DNA of 64,000 nt from an uncultured Clostridia bacterium (GCA_947589385.1 CANPZW010000006.1:1-64000); one strand, 5' to 3'; positions 9,516 to 20,365 are shown, numbered from the stretch's first letter. Notes: a model not told the origin generated them from the letters alone. Numbers and translations are program-made.

Positions 9516-11570
9516 TTAAGATACCACTTCTATAACGATATAATAAATATCTATATTTGCGCTTCCGCCGATATATAATGTGCCGCCGTTTGCGCTGAAA
9601 GTGTGTTTTGTGATAGAACCGTTACCAACCGCTTCCGAAACGTTAGTTAATGAACCGCTTTCACCGTTCAGATATGAAACGTATCTGCCGTCGCTTGAAG
9701 TTTTAGCCCATACGTTTACGCTGTACGTATGCGAGGGGTCAAGGGTAAGCTTTAAAATTCTTCTTGCTAACGTCGAGCTGCCCTGAGTAGAAAAAGCTTG
9801 TTTTACAGAATAGTTATTATCGCCGTCAGTAATTGTTTGTGAGGAACTTTTTATCGTCAGCTTATCACTTGTAGTATGAACTATCGTAATATCCTCTACA
9901 AAGCTGTTTTGAGGAATTTCAATAGAACCGATGGAATCCATATTCGCAGTGTCGCCCGACCCGTAATAATCGCCCGCTTTCAAAGAATCGAAGTTAAACG
10001 CAAAGGGCTCGGTGTTCTGCTGTCCGCCGCCCGAATTTTCAACGGTATAGACCACTTCAACAGCATAGATATGAACCGTAGCGTTACCGTAAACATAATA
10101 CTTTCCGGGAACGGCATTTTCAGCCGTTAAGATATAAAGAGTTCCGGATACGGTATTATTGCTATCGCCACCCATAGCAATACTGTCGATAATTCCTTCT
10201 GTCGGCGAATATTGATTTGTTCCAAGATAAGCAGTACGGTTACTACTTGACGTAGTATGCGAAACGTATGCCTTAATTGTAACGTTCGTTGCCCCCTCGC
10301 CTATGGTTATAATCATACTTTTAGCCGAAGCGTTCATTTCGGCATAATCCGTATATGTCTTGCCGTCCGAAGCGGTTTTTTCACTTGATTTCCAATTGTT
10401 TATACCGGAACCCTCTATCTTTACGGTATTGCCCAAATCTTCACCGGGGTCTTCCGAATATTCATTTACCCAGCTTGTCGAAGCTACATTCGCTTTACCT
10501 GTAATCGTATAGGTGACCGCGCCCGACACTTCTTTCGCCTTGATTGTATATGTGACGGAGCAGGTTACTTCGTGGGATACGCCTTTCGCGTCCTTTTCGG
10601 AATATGTCACGGTTGCCGTCTTGTCGTTGCCCGCCGTCTTAGTGTCGATATCTATTGTAAGCCCCTCGTCGCCCGTCTTTACCGTCTTTTCCGTGCCGTT
10701 CACGTATGTTACCGTGAACTGCCATGTCCCCGAAATTTCGTCCTTAGAGCCCGCAGTCTGTTCGAACACGCTTTCGTCCGATGTTTTCAAGGCTATTTCT
10801 TGTACGGGATTTACTATATATACGTTTATGAAGTCCTGCTTGGTTTCGTCCTCTTTAAGGGTCGCTACGAAAGAATATACTCCGTTTTCGGTTGCGGTGT
10901 TGTTTTCAATCCTTTGGGCGCCGAGATAAAGTTGGGCTTCATATAAATCGGCTGATAAAGGCTGTTCGCTCTTTTCGCCTTTTTCGTCAACGCTGTAAAC
11001 GGCGAGGATATCCTTGGGAACTTCCACCGAAGGAGCGTTTTGGGTAAGTGTGAAAGCGTCTTCCTTGCCCTCCGCAAGTTCTGCTATTATGCCGCCGTAT
11101 GCCGGCTCGGCAGGGTTTACGTTTACGGAATACGAAGCCGTGCGCGTAACTTTTGTACGGGTGAAACTTACGTAAATATTATAAGTTCCGACCCTCGAAG
11201 AAATAAATTCCGAGCTATCAACGCTGTAATCGCCCGAGGCGACAGTTTCGGTCCTTATATAGGTTTCGGAAACCGAAGCGTCGATATAGGTTGCTGTAAC
11301 CACTATTCCATCGGAAGTAAACGCTTCACCGAGTTCAAATTCCGTCTTATAGTCGCCGCTCAGCTTTATGCTCTGTAACGAAAGGTTATCGGAAGATGAG
11401 TCCGTTATCCCGAAATCTTCGGGCTTTTTGCCCCCCGACGGAGTTCCGCCGTTTCCGCCATTACCGCCGTTTCCGCCGTTATCCGGCATGCACGCCGCAA
11501 ATGAAAACGCAGAAACTGCCGCAAGAAGCAGCGCGGCGATTGCCGACAAAAGTGTTCTTGTTTTTTTCAT
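9516..11570 (-). CDS. Lipoprotein with bacterial Ig-like domains and two C-terminal beta-sandwich modules; putative glycan-binding, no catalytic domain recognised
   Basis: Lipobox SFSFAAC, Gly/Asn linker, Ig-like repeats, tandem modules ending in VHIYAVEVVY and IDIYYIVIEVV; RBS ggagg supports start at 11570. Confidence 0.75.
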   Translation of the reverse strand: MKKTRTLLSAIAALLLAAVSAFSFAACMPDNGGNGGNGGNGGTPSGGKKPEDFGITDSSSDNLSLQSIKLSGDYKTEFELGEAFTSDGIVVTATYIDASVSETYIRTETVASGDYSVDSSEFISSRVGTYNIYVSFTRTKVTRTASYSVNVNPAEPAYGGIIAELAEGKEDAFTLTQNAPSVEVPKDILAVYSVDEKGEKSEQPLSADLYEAQLYLGAQRIENNTATENGVYSFVATLKEDETKQDFINVYIVNPVQEIALKTSDESVFEQTAGSKDEISGTWQFTVTYVNGTEKTVKTGDEGLTIDIDTKTAGNDKTATVTYSEKDAKGVSHEVTCSVTYTIKAKEVSGAVTYTITGKANVASTSWVNEYSEDPGEDLGNTVKIEGSGINNWKSSEKTASDGKTYTDYAEMNASAKSMIITIGEGATNVTIKAYVSHTTSSSNRTAYLGTNQYSPTEGIIDSIAMGGDSNNTVSGTLYILTAENAVPGKYYVYGNATVHIYAVEVVYTVENSGGGQQNTEPFAFNFDSLKAGDYYGSGDTANMDSIGSIEIPQNSFVEDITIVHTTSDKLTIKSSSQTITDGDNNYSVKQAFSTQGSSTLARRILKLTLDPSHTYSVNVWAKTSSDGRYVSYLNGESGSLTNVSEAVGNGSITKHTFSANGGTLYIGGSANIDIYYIVIEVVS

Positions 11571-11610
11571 TTTATCCTCCATTATTTTTTTGTGCAATTT
11601 TAAAAATTTT

Positions 11611-13029
11611 TCATTCTCCGAAACCGAAGTATGCCGCGGCGTTATTGTAGCATATGTCCTCTACGATTTTGCCGAGGCGCGGCAGTTCCTCCGCGGGGTA
11701 TCTGCCGCTTTCCACAAGCTCCCCAAGCATTTGGCAGAGTATTCTTCTGTAATACTCGTGACGGGGATAAGCGAGGAAAGAACGGCTGTCCGTAAGCATT
11801 CCCACGGACTGGGAAACAAGCCCTACCTGCATAAGCGTTTCAAGGTTTTGGCGCATGCCGTCCTGCTGGTCCAAAAACCACCACGCCGTGCCTACCTGCA
11901 CCCTGCCCTTAACGCCCTCTTTCTGAAAGCAACCAGCAAGCACGGTAAGCGCGTAATTGTCGCGGGGGTTAAGGCAATAGAGAATGGTCTTCGGGAGTCC
12001 GCCGACCCTGTCCAGCTCACCCAAAAGCGCGGAAAGCTTTTCCATATATATTTCGTCCTCTATTGCGTCGAAACCCGTATCCGGACCTATTTTTTCAAGC
12101 ATACTCTTCGAATTGTTGCGGAGAGCGCCTATATGATATTGCTGTACCCAGCCGTATTTTGCATACTCTTTCCCGAGAAAAACGAGGACGTACCCCTTGT
12201 ATTTGTCCTGCTCTTCCGCTGAGACGGGCAAGCCCTTCATTCCCTTGCGGAACACAGCGTCCGCCTCCTCATAGGTCGCGGGGGCGTAGCGTACGACGTC
12301 GAGCGCGTGGTCGGAAAGCTTGCAGCCCATATCGTTGAAGAATTTTATCCTTTCCGCAAGCGCATAGAGCATATCGCTAAGATTTTCAATCGGCTTGCCC
12401 GCCGCTTCCGCAAGTTTATTTACCCAGCTTGCAAACCAGGATAACTCCACGTTGATTGCTTTATCGGGGCGGAATGCGGGGCGTACCTTTACTTTAAGCG
12501 TGCCGTCCGCATTCATCTTTTTGTGCCATTCCAGACTGTCGATAGGGTCGTCCGTGGTGCAGACGGTTTTTACGTTGAATTTATACATCATCTCGCGGGC
12601 GGTAAGGGTTTTTAAAACCTTATTCGCCTTTTCCCAAATTACGGGCGCGTTTTCGGCGTTGATAATTTCCTCTATCCCAAAATATCTTCTCATTTCGAGG
12701 TGCGACCAGTGATAAAGCGGATTGCCCACAAAGTACGGCATACTTTCGGCGAACTGCATAAATTTTTTGTAGTCGTCGCAGGGACCAGAAATAGAATCCT
12801 CGTCATACCCGCGTGCGCGCAAAGCCCGCCATTTGTAATGGTCGCCGTATCTGTCGCCCGCGCCCAGCCAGACTTCCGTCAGGTTGCGGAATTTCTTATC
12901 CTCGTAAATTTCTTTGGGTTGAAGGTGACAGTGATAGTCGATTATGGGCATCTTTTCGGCATGGTCGTGATAAAGTCTTTTAGCCGTTTCGGTGTCCAGA
13001 AGAAAGTCCTTATCCATAAAAGCTTTCAT
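11611..13029 (-). CDS. uxaC: Glucuronate/galacturonate isomerase
   Basis: MPIIDYHCHLQPKEIYEDKKFRNLTEVWLGAGDRYGDHYKWRALRARG; adjacent to uxaA/uxaB. Confidence 0.97.
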   Translation of the reverse strand: MKAFMDKDFLLDTETAKRLYHDHAEKMPIIDYHCHLQPKEIYEDKKFRNLTEVWLGAGDRYGDHYKWRALRARGYDEDSISGPCDDYKKFMQFAESMPYFVGNPLYHWSHLEMRRYFGIEEIINAENAPVIWEKANKVLKTLTAREMMYKFNVKTVCTTDDPIDSLEWHKKMNADGTLKVKVRPAFRPDKAINVELSWFASWVNKLAEAAGKPIENLSDMLYALAERIKFFNDMGCKLSDHALDVVRYAPATYEEADAVFRKGMKGLPVSAEEQDKYKGYVLVFLGKEYAKYGWVQQYHIGALRNNSKSMLEKIGPDTGFDAIEDEIYMEKLSALLGELDRVGGLPKTILYCLNPRDNYALTVLAGCFQKEGVKGRVQVGTAWWFLDQQDGMRQNLETLMQVGLVSQSVGMLTDSRSFLAYPRHEYYRRILCQMLGELVESGRYPAEELPRLGKIVEDICYNNAAAYFGFGE

Positions 13030-14498
13030 TATAAAGTTACCCCCGTTTTGAATATTGCTATCTCCCTTGTGTTATTCAATTCGTTTTTTGCGGGCTTGCC
13101 GTTTGCCGTTTCCACGACAAGGCCGATAAGCTTTTCAAGCTGCGCGTCAAAACCGCTTTCAAGCACCTCGCCCGCATTGAAATCTATCCAATTCGCCTTG
13201 TTCTTCGCAAGGTCGGAATTGGTAGCGATTTTAAGCGTAGGCACGAATCCGCCGAACGGCGTGCCTCTGCCCGTTGTGAATAAAATCAGGTGGCAGCCCG
13301 CCGCCGCAATGTTGGTTACGGCGCACATATCGTTGCCGGGTCCGTTAAGCAAATTCAGTCCCTTGCGCGTGACAAAGCCGTCGTCGAACACGACGTCCTC
13401 TACGGGACCCGAGCCCGATTTCTGCGTACAGCCGAGCGATTTATCTTCAAGCGTGGTGATTCCGCCCGCCTTGTTGCCCGGCGAGGGATTTTCATACACT
13501 TCCTGACCGTTCTTTATGAAATATTCCTTAAATCCGTTAATAAGTTTGACGATTTTTTCAAAAGTGGGCTTATCCTTTGCCCTGTTCATAAGCAGTTGCT
13601 CGGCGCCGAACATTTCAGGCACTTCGGACAAAACCGTCGTACCGCCCGCCGCCACGATATAATCGCTGAACCTTCCGACAAGGGGATTTGCGGTTATCCC
13701 GGAAAGCCCGTCCGAACCGCCGCACTTCAAGCCGATTTTAAGGCAGGATATATCCCGCTCTTCCCGTCTGTCGGCCTTGATTACGTCCGCGATTTCCTTG
13801 ACAAGTTTCACGCCCTCTTCTATTTCATCCCCGACTTCCTGGCAGACGAGGAATTTTATTCTTTTATTATCAACTTCTCCGAGAGAGGCTTTAAACGCGG
13901 ACATCTGGTTGTTTTCACAGCCGAGCCCCAAAACAAGCACGCCGCCCGCGTTGGGATGGCAAACCATTTTACCGAGAATCAGTTTTGTCCTTTCGTGGTC
14001 CTCACCGAGCTGCGAACAGCCGTAGGGGTGGGTATATGCGAAAACGCCGTCAAAGCCCGCCGCGCCGTACCTTTCAAGAAAAGTTTGGGCAATCAGTTTC
14101 GCCTGTCCGTTCACGCAGCCCACGGTAGGAATTATCCAAAGCTCGTTTCTTATGCCCACGTCCCCGTTTTTTCGGGGATACACGTTGACCTTGCGCCCCT
14201 TTACCGCGGGGAGCGGGGTAGGGATTTTGTGATATGAATATTCCAGCTCGCCCTTTAAATTGGTGTGCGCGTTGTGGGTGTGAACGTGTTCGCCAGCCGC
14301 GATATCCGCCGAAGCATAGGCTATCGGGTTGCCGTATTTTATGATATGTTCTCCCTTCTTTATGGGTTTAAGCGCGAATTTATGCCCTTTTTCAACGTCG
14401 TCGAGCAGGATTACCCCCTCATACGTCTCGCCTTTTTTCAAATTTGATAGAGCTACGGCGACGTTATCCGAAGCGTTTATGATAATTGTCTTAACCAT
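13029..14498 (-). CDS. uxaA: Altronate dehydratase
   Basis: N-terminal SAF-like domain and GVFAYTHPYGCSQLGEDHERT, GLKCGGSDGLSGITANP. Confidence 0.97.
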   Translation of the reverse strand: MVKTIIINASDNVAVALSNLKKGETYEGVILLDDVEKGHKFALKPIKKGEHIIKYGNPIAYASADIAAGEHVHTHNAHTNLKGELEYSYHKIPTPLPAVKGRKVNVYPRKNGDVGIRNELWIIPTVGCVNGQAKLIAQTFLERYGAAGFDGVFAYTHPYGCSQLGEDHERTKLILGKMVCHPNAGGVLVLGLGCENNQMSAFKASLGEVDNKRIKFLVCQEVGDEIEEGVKLVKEIADVIKADRREERDISCLKIGLKCGGSDGLSGITANPLVGRFSDYIVAAGGTTVLSEVPEMFGAEQLLMNRAKDKPTFEKIVKLINGFKEYFIKNGQEVYENPSPGNKAGGITTLEDKSLGCTQKSGSGPVEDVVFDDGFVTRKGLNLLNGPGNDMCAVTNIAAAGCHLILFTTGRGTPFGGFVPTLKIATNSDLAKNKANWIDFNAGEVLESGFDAQLEKLIGLVVETANGKPAKNELNNTREIAIFKTGVTL

Positions 14499-15939
14499 TT
14501 ACAAATTCCTTTACGGCGTCCCTCATGCCCTTTGAAAGAATAGCTTCGAGGAATTTCGCCACCGTCGCCGTGATTTCGGGGTGAATATCGTTCATGTCCG
14601 TCTCCCACGCCTCTTTCAGACCGAGCGCGGCGCGCGCAAGTTTAAGGCAGTCGCCGTCGAAGTTATCCCAAAGCTCTTTCCACTTTGCAAGGAACGCGGG
14701 GTCGTCTTTCAAAGCGATATCTTCGTCCCCCCTTTTGCCTCTGTGGAATACGACAAGCGCCGCGAATGAAAACAGCAGATGTTCGGGAAGCGCACCCTTT
14801 ATCCTAACATAGTCCATAAGCGTGGGCAAAAGCCTTGTCCTGAATTTGGTGGTGGAATTTAAGGCGATAGACATAAGCTCGTGGCGGATAAAGGGATTGC
14901 GGAATCTCTCTATTACGCTCTCGGCAAACGACGTCATTTCGTCCTGCGGCAGATTTATTGTCGGATTGACTTCGTCGAACACGAAATCACGCACGAATTT
15001 GCCGATTACGGGGTCATCCACAGCCTCTCCCACGGTGTCTATGCCGCACAGATAGGCTACGGGCACCATTGCCGTGTGCGAGCCGTTCAGAATTTTAACC
15101 TTGCGCTGCTTATAGGGCTTTATATCGTCCGTAAAAATAACGTTCAGCCCCGTACTGTCCGCAGGCAGGTTTTTTTGTATATGCGGCTCTTTTTTCAGAA
15201 CCCAAAGATGAAATATTTCGCCCTTTACGACGTTGTTGTCTATATAGCCCGTCTCGTTGCGGATTTCCTCTATTTCGTTTTTCGGATATCCGGGAACTAT
15301 TCTATCTACAAGCGTCGAGGTGAAGTGATTGCAATTCCGCATCCAGCTTATAAACTTTTCGTCCATTCCGTTAATACGGGCAAGTTCGGTAAGGCATCTG
15401 TAAAGCTCGTCGCCGTTGTTGTCTATAAGCTCGCAGGGGATTATATCCAGCCCCTTATCCTCCGCGCCGCCGAAGCAATCGTACCTTCTTTTAAGCAGTG
15501 CGAGAAGCTTACCGGGGAAGCTTTTCGGACATACCGAAAAATCCGTATCCGAAGGGTCGAGCGATATCCCCGCTTCGGTGGTGTTGGAAATTATGATTTG
15601 CAAATCCTCGCTTTCGCCGTAGGAAAGAAATCTTTCATATTCCGTAAAAGGGTCAATACAGTCGCCTATTACGTCAATAACACGGCTGGATTTTACCTTT
15701 TGACCGCCTTCTATGCCCTCTAACCTGAGCGTATAAAGCCCGTCCTGTTCGGCAAGTTCCTTAACTCTGCCCGCGGGCATGGGCTGAACGACGGCGACGT
15801 TGGAATCTATCGCGCCCTTGTCGTTTAAATCCTGCAAAATCCAATCGATGAACGCGCGTAGAAAGTTGCCTTCTCCGAACTGCATTATCCTTATTTTTCT
15901 TTCGGGTTTTTTAAACAGTTTTTTACTTATAAGCTCCAT
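14491..15939 (-). CDS. uxaB: Tagaturonate reductase
   Basis: IMQFGEGNFLRAFIDWILQDLNDKG; KVKILNGSHTAMVPVAYLCG of mannitol dehydrogenase superfamily, in uxa cluster. Confidence 0.96.
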   Translation of the reverse strand: MELISKKLFKKPERKIRIMQFGEGNFLRAFIDWILQDLNDKGAIDSNVAVVQPMPAGRVKELAEQDGLYTLRLEGIEGGQKVKSSRVIDVIGDCIDPFTEYERFLSYGESEDLQIIISNTTEAGISLDPSDTDFSVCPKSFPGKLLALLKRRYDCFGGAEDKGLDIIPCELIDNNGDELYRCLTELARINGMDEKFISWMRNCNHFTSTLVDRIVPGYPKNEIEEIRNETGYIDNNVVKGEIFHLWVLKKEPHIQKNLPADSTGLNVIFTDDIKPYKQRKVKILNGSHTAMVPVAYLCGIDTVGEAVDDPVIGKFVRDFVFDEVNPTINLPQDEMTSFAESVIERFRNPFIRHELMSIALNSTTKFRTRLLPTLMDYVRIKGALPEHLLFSFAALVVFHRGKRGDEDIALKDDPAFLAKWKELWDNFDGDCLKLARAALGLKEAWETDMNDIHPEITATVAKFLEAILSKGMRDAVKEFVNG

Positions 15940-15953
15940 TTTTTACTCTCCCG

Positions 15954-17048
15954 TCAGCGTCTCTCCACGTCGTTTTCCACAATCTGTTCGGTCTCGGCGT
16001 CGAATACGTAAGCCGCCTTGTGCGGAACGTAGAATTTGAAATCCGAGCCCATGGCGGGCGCTTTGTGCGGATTGACTTTCAAAATCATATTTATTTCACC
16101 CGTATTTGCATATACGTTGGTGGTATCGCCAAGCAGCTCGCATAATTCCACGCGGGAATCGATTTCATATGACAAGCCCTTGTTTTCGGTTTCTATCGCC
16201 TCCGGACGGAACGCAAATACGACTTTTCTTCCCTCCAAAGCATTTACGTCTTTAACAACGGGCGAAAGGTCGAAACGCATTTCCCCTGCGCTGAATATGC
16301 CGCCCGCCACCGTTCCGCGTATAAAGTTCATGGGCGGCTCGCCTATGAATCCCGCGACGAAAAGATTTTTGGGATAGAAATACAGTTCGAAAGGAGTACC
16401 CACCTGCTGTATCCTGCCCTTATCCATAACTACTATTCTGTCCGACATGGTCATGGCTTCGGTTTGGTCGTGGGTTACGTAAATTGTGGTTGCGCCGACA
16501 GAACGGTGTATCTGCTTGATTTCGGAACGCATAGTCACCCTCTGTTTTGCGTCGAGGTTGGACAAAGGTTCGTCCATCAAAAATATACGTACCTTTCTTA
16601 TAAGTGCGCGGCCTACGGCTACGCGCTGGCATTGCCCGCCCGAAAGGTTGCGGGGGAATCTGTCAAGATAATCGGTAAGACCGAGTATCTTGGCGGTAGC
16701 CTGCACTTTTTCGTCTATGATATCCGCGTCGATGCCTTCAAGCGTAAGTCCGAAACCGAGGTTTTCCGCAACGGTCAGGTGAGGATAAAGCGCATAGGAT
16801 TGGAATACCATGGCGATTCCCCTTTCGCGCGAGGACATCTGGTTGGCGAGTTTGCCGTCGATAAAAAATTCGCCCGCGGTGATGTCTTCAAGCCCCGCAA
16901 TCATTCTGAGCGTTGTGGATTTTCCGCAGCCGGACGAGCCGACAAGGCAGATAAATTCGCCGTCCTTGATTTCAAGGTTGAAATCGTGAACGGCATGGAA
17001 ACCGTTCGGATAAACCTTATTGATATTTTTCAATGTAAGCTGTGCCAT
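15954..17048 (-). CDS. Carbohydrate ABC transporter ATP-binding protein (MsmK/UgpC/MalK type)
   Basis: Walker A GSSGCGKST, LSGGQCQRVAVGRAL, C-terminal TOBE-like region. Confidence 0.95.
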   Translation of the reverse strand: MAQLTLKNINKVYPNGFHAVHDFNLEIKDGEFICLVGSSGCGKSTTLRMIAGLEDITAGEFFIDGKLANQMSSRERGIAMVFQSYALYPHLTVAENLGFGLTLEGIDADIIDEKVQATAKILGLTDYLDRFPRNLSGGQCQRVAVGRALIRKVRIFLMDEPLSNLDAKQRVTMRSEIKQIHRSVGATTIYVTHDQTEAMTMSDRIVVMDKGRIQQVGTPFELYFYPKNLFVAGFIGEPPMNFIRGTVAGGIFSAGEMRFDLSPVVKDVNALEGRKVVFAFRPEAIETENKGLSYEIDSRVELCELLGDTTNVYANTGEINMILKVNPHKAPAMGSDFKFYVPHKAAYVFDAETEQIVENDVERR

Positions 17049-17152
17049 TTTTCTTATTTTTCCCCTATTAAATTTAATTTCGATAATTTTTACTGATATT
17101 AACGCCGCTTAATAATACGCAAAAAAGCACTAAGCTTATGCGCGGACAAGCA

Positions 17153-18031
17153 TTATTTTAGGTCGCGGGTAGCTATATTGTCCATATCGTCGTAAGCCTG
17201 GTTTTCGCCGCACATACCCCATATAAAGGTGTAATTGTGCGTGCCTACTCCGCTGTGAATGGACCAGCTGGGAGAAATCACCGCCTGCTCGTTATGCATT
17301 ATTATGTGACGGGTTTCCTGCGGCTGACCCATAAGGTGGATAACCGCCTCGTTTTCGGGAAGTTCGAAGTACATATACACTTCCATTCTTCTTTCGTGGG
17401 TGTGGCTGGGCAGGGTATTCCACGCCGAACCGTCCGCAATTTCCGTCATGCCCATGGCAAGCTGGCAACTTTCGCATACCCCGCCGATTATGAATTGGTT
17501 TATCGTGCGCTTGTTTATCGAGGACGAATCCCCCAAATGCCGTTGTATGCAATATTTCGTGCCCTCGGGCGGCTGAACGCCTTCCACGGGCTTGGTTATT
17601 TTGACGGTGGGATACGCCTTGTGCGCTGGACATGAATTTATATAGAATTTCGCGGGATTTTTGCCGTCGGCTGATGAAAATTCAATCTCTTTCGTGCCGA
17701 GCCCTATATATATTCCCTCTTTATGACCTATTTCCCATTTTTTACCGTCAAGCGTTATTACGCCCGCCCCGCCTATATTTATTACGCCCATCTCCCGCCT
17801 TTCAAGGAAATATGCCGTGGCGAGTTCCTTGCACGTGCCGAGCGAAAGGGTGGATTTAACGGGCATGGCGCCGCCCGCGATTATTCTGTCCTGGTGGGAA
17901 TAAGTCAACAGTATCTCGTCCTTTTCGAACAGCTTTTCAATTAAATATTTTTCCCGAAGTTCTTCCGTGCCGTAGCGTTTGGAATCGTCGGGATGATTTG
18001 AATATCTTACGTCGAATTTCAATTCTTTCAT
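17153..18031 (-). CDS. kduI: 5-dehydro-4-deoxy-D-glucuronate isomerase
   Basis: [51 protein letters not shown]. Confidence 0.97.
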   Translation of the reverse strand: MKELKFDVRYSNHPDDSKRYGTEELREKYLIEKLFEKDEILLTYSHQDRIIAGGAMPVKSTLSLGTCKELATAYFLERREMGVINIGGAGVITLDGKKWEIGHKEGIYIGLGTKEIEFSSADGKNPAKFYINSCPAHKAYPTVKITKPVEGVQPPEGTKYCIQRHLGDSSSINKRTINQFIIGGVCESCQLAMGMTEIADGSAWNTLPSHTHERRMEVYMYFELPENEAVIHLMGQPQETRHIIMHNEQAVISPSWSIHSGVGTHNYTFIWGMCGENQAYDDMDNIATRDLK

Positions 18032-18145
18032 TTCAACCGTTCTCCTTGTCTGTTTTTGATTTTATGTTAAATTTATGTTAAAGCTTCGCGGCTTTCTAAT
18101 ATAATTTCGGAATTAAACGAATTTCGTTCGCGGACGGCGGAAAAA

Positions 18146-18985
18146 TTATACGCTCTCCCATTTTTCCCTTATAAACCGTGTGCACGGGATAATATCGTCC
18201 CCCGTAGTGCCTTCGAGGACGAGCACAGCGTTTTCGTCGTACTCCTTTATTCTGCCGAGAATTTTTCCGAAATCGAACATTCCTTTCCCGGGCGCGACCT
18301 GCTTCAATTTTCCGTCCCCGAAAACGCAGTCCTTTATGTGAAAAACTTCGATTTTACCCTCGAAAGTTCTCAAACCCTCGTCGAGAATTTCAAGGTAATT
18401 TTGGTAGTTGCCGCCGTCGAGTAAGTTGTATATATCGAAAATTATCCGCACGTTGTGCGAATTTACTCCGTCGTAAGCGCGTTTCAAGGTTTTCACGTCG
18501 TAGCAGACGTGCCCCGCCGCGCCTTCCATTCCGACAATCGAGCCCACGCTTTCGGCATATGCGGCGAGGTCGCGGAAAGTTTCTATTACGGCGTCAAGTG
18601 CGCTTTCGGTGCGGTTTAAGGGATTATACGTCCATTTGTCGTCGTTGAAACTGCCTGTTTCGGAACCGACCACCGAACAGCCCAAAACGCGCGCATATTT
18701 AAGATAATCTTTGAAAATCTCCTTACAGCGGAAAACTTTTTCCCTGTCTGAATGGACGGGGTTGAAATAAGCGCCCACAAGCGCTACGGAAATGCCGCCG
18801 TTTTTAAACGTTTCACCGATACGTCTTGCGTTTTTTTCGTCTATTCCCCCCGGAATGTATTTGATTTCGTCTATAAATTTATACGGAACGAGCTGCACTG
18901 CGGAAACGCCGCAGGCTTTCAGTTTTTCGACCGCCGCCTCCGCCCCCTTTACGCCGAGGTCGTGCGTCCGAAATGCGATTTTCAT
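18146..18985 (-). CDS. Sugar phosphate isomerase/epimerase (xylose isomerase-like TIM barrel)
   Basis: AP-endonuclease-2-like fold motifs (FDIYNLLDGGNYQN, VFHIKDCVFGDGKLKQVAPGKG). Confidence 0.85.
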   Translation of the reverse strand: MKIAFRTHDLGVKGAEAAVEKLKACGVSAVQLVPYKFIDEIKYIPGGIDEKNARRIGETFKNGGISVALVGAYFNPVHSDREKVFRCKEIFKDYLKYARVLGCSVVGSETGSFNDDKWTYNPLNRTESALDAVIETFRDLAAYAESVGSIVGMEGAAGHVCYDVKTLKRAYDGVNSHNVRIIFDIYNLLDGGNYQNYLEILDEGLRTFEGKIEVFHIKDCVFGDGKLKQVAPGKGMFDFGKILGRIKEYDENAVLVLEGTTGDDIIPCTRFIREKWESV

Positions 18986-19095
18986 AAAATATCCTTTTCG
19001 CAACAGCCGTGCGGCGGCGCGGCTGTTGCGAGGCTCAATGTCTTAATAATGTCTTATTTCTTTTCCGGGCAAAAATCCCTTTCGATATTCCCTTA

Positions 19096-20127
19096 TTACC
19101 TTTGAACGCGGCCCGAACCGTCACCGCCCGCCAAAGCTTCAACCTCTTTCCTTGTAACGAGGTTGAAGTCGCCCGGAATGGTGTGTTTCAATGCCGAAGC
19201 GGCTACGCCGAATTCCAAAGCCGCTTTCCAATCCTTTCCGTCGAGGAAGCCGCAGATAGTACCGCCCGCGAAGCTGTCGCCGCCGCCCACGCGGTCAACG
19301 ATAGGGCTTATGCGGTAGCTTTTGGAGTGATAAAATTCGCCCGTGGCGCCGTTGTATATGCACCCCGACCAGCCGTTATCGGAAGCCGAATGTGAAACGC
19401 GCAGCGATGAAATCGCGTACTTGAAATTAAAATCGCGGGTCATCTGCTCGAAAATCGACTTGTATCCTTCAAGTTCCAGCTCGCCGCTGGTTACGTTGGT
19501 TTTGCCCGGCTTATATCCGAGGACAAGTTCCGCGTCCTCTTCGTTGCCGATACACACGTCAACGTATTTCATAAGGTTTTTCATAACTTTCTGCGCCTTT
19601 TCGCTCGACCACAGTTTTTTACGGAAATTCAGGTCGCAGGAAACGGTCACGCCGTGTTTCCTCGCCGCTTTCAGCGCCTCTTCGGTCAGTTCAGCGGCGG
19701 AATCAGAAATTGCGGGAGTTATCCCCGTAAAATGAAACCAATCGGCGTCCGAGAATATGCCGTCGAAGTCGAAATCGGCAGCCGTAGCCGTGGATATCGA
19801 GGAATGTGCCCTGTCATAGACGACTTTTGAGGGACGCATAGCCGCGCCCGTTTCAAGATAGTATATGCCCAGCCTTTCGCCGCACCTTGCGATATGACGG
19901 GTTTCCACGCCGTACTTGCGCAAAGCCGCAACGGCGCACTCGCCTATCTCGTTGTCGGGAACGGCAGTTACAAATTCCGCCCTGTGCCCGTAATTCGCCA
20001 AGGAAACGGCTACGTTAGCCTCGCCGCCGCCGTAGTTTATGTCGAACTCGTCTGCTTGTATGAATTTTTCGTTGTTCGGAGTAGAAAGACGAAGCATAAT
20101 TTCGCCCATGGTGACAATCTTTTTCAT
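19096..20127 (-). CDS. kdgK: 2-keto-3-deoxygluconate kinase (PfkB family)
   Basis: GEIMLRLSTPNNEKFIQADEFDINYGGGEANVAVSLA; C-terminal DRVGGGDSFAGG. Confidence 0.93.
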   Translation of the reverse strand: MKKIVTMGEIMLRLSTPNNEKFIQADEFDINYGGGEANVAVSLANYGHRAEFVTAVPDNEIGECAVAALRKYGVETRHIARCGERLGIYYLETGAAMRPSKVVYDRAHSSISTATAADFDFDGIFSDADWFHFTGITPAISDSAAELTEEALKAARKHGVTVSCDLNFRKKLWSSEKAQKVMKNLMKYVDVCIGNEEDAELVLGYKPGKTNVTSGELELEGYKSIFEQMTRDFNFKYAISSLRVSHSASDNGWSGCIYNGATGEFYHSKSYRISPIVDRVGGGDSFAGGTICGFLDGKDWKAALEFGVAASALKHTIPGDFNLVTRKEVEALAGGDGSGRVQR

Positions 20128-20365
20128 ATATATTCCTCACTATTATGATTTTTTCTGTATTTTCAGATACGCCGAAGTCTGCTAAACCGCAGACAAACAA
20201 TGTTATATCAAAATACATTATAAAATAAAAATCAAGCCGTTTCTATGCACAAAACGGATAGATTTATACAAAATTAGGCAGTATCTTAACTTGTGTATAA
20301 GTGCTTTCGTTGTCCTGACTCGGGCGGATTTGAAAAAATTTTTAAAAAAGGTTTGGAAAGCGATA

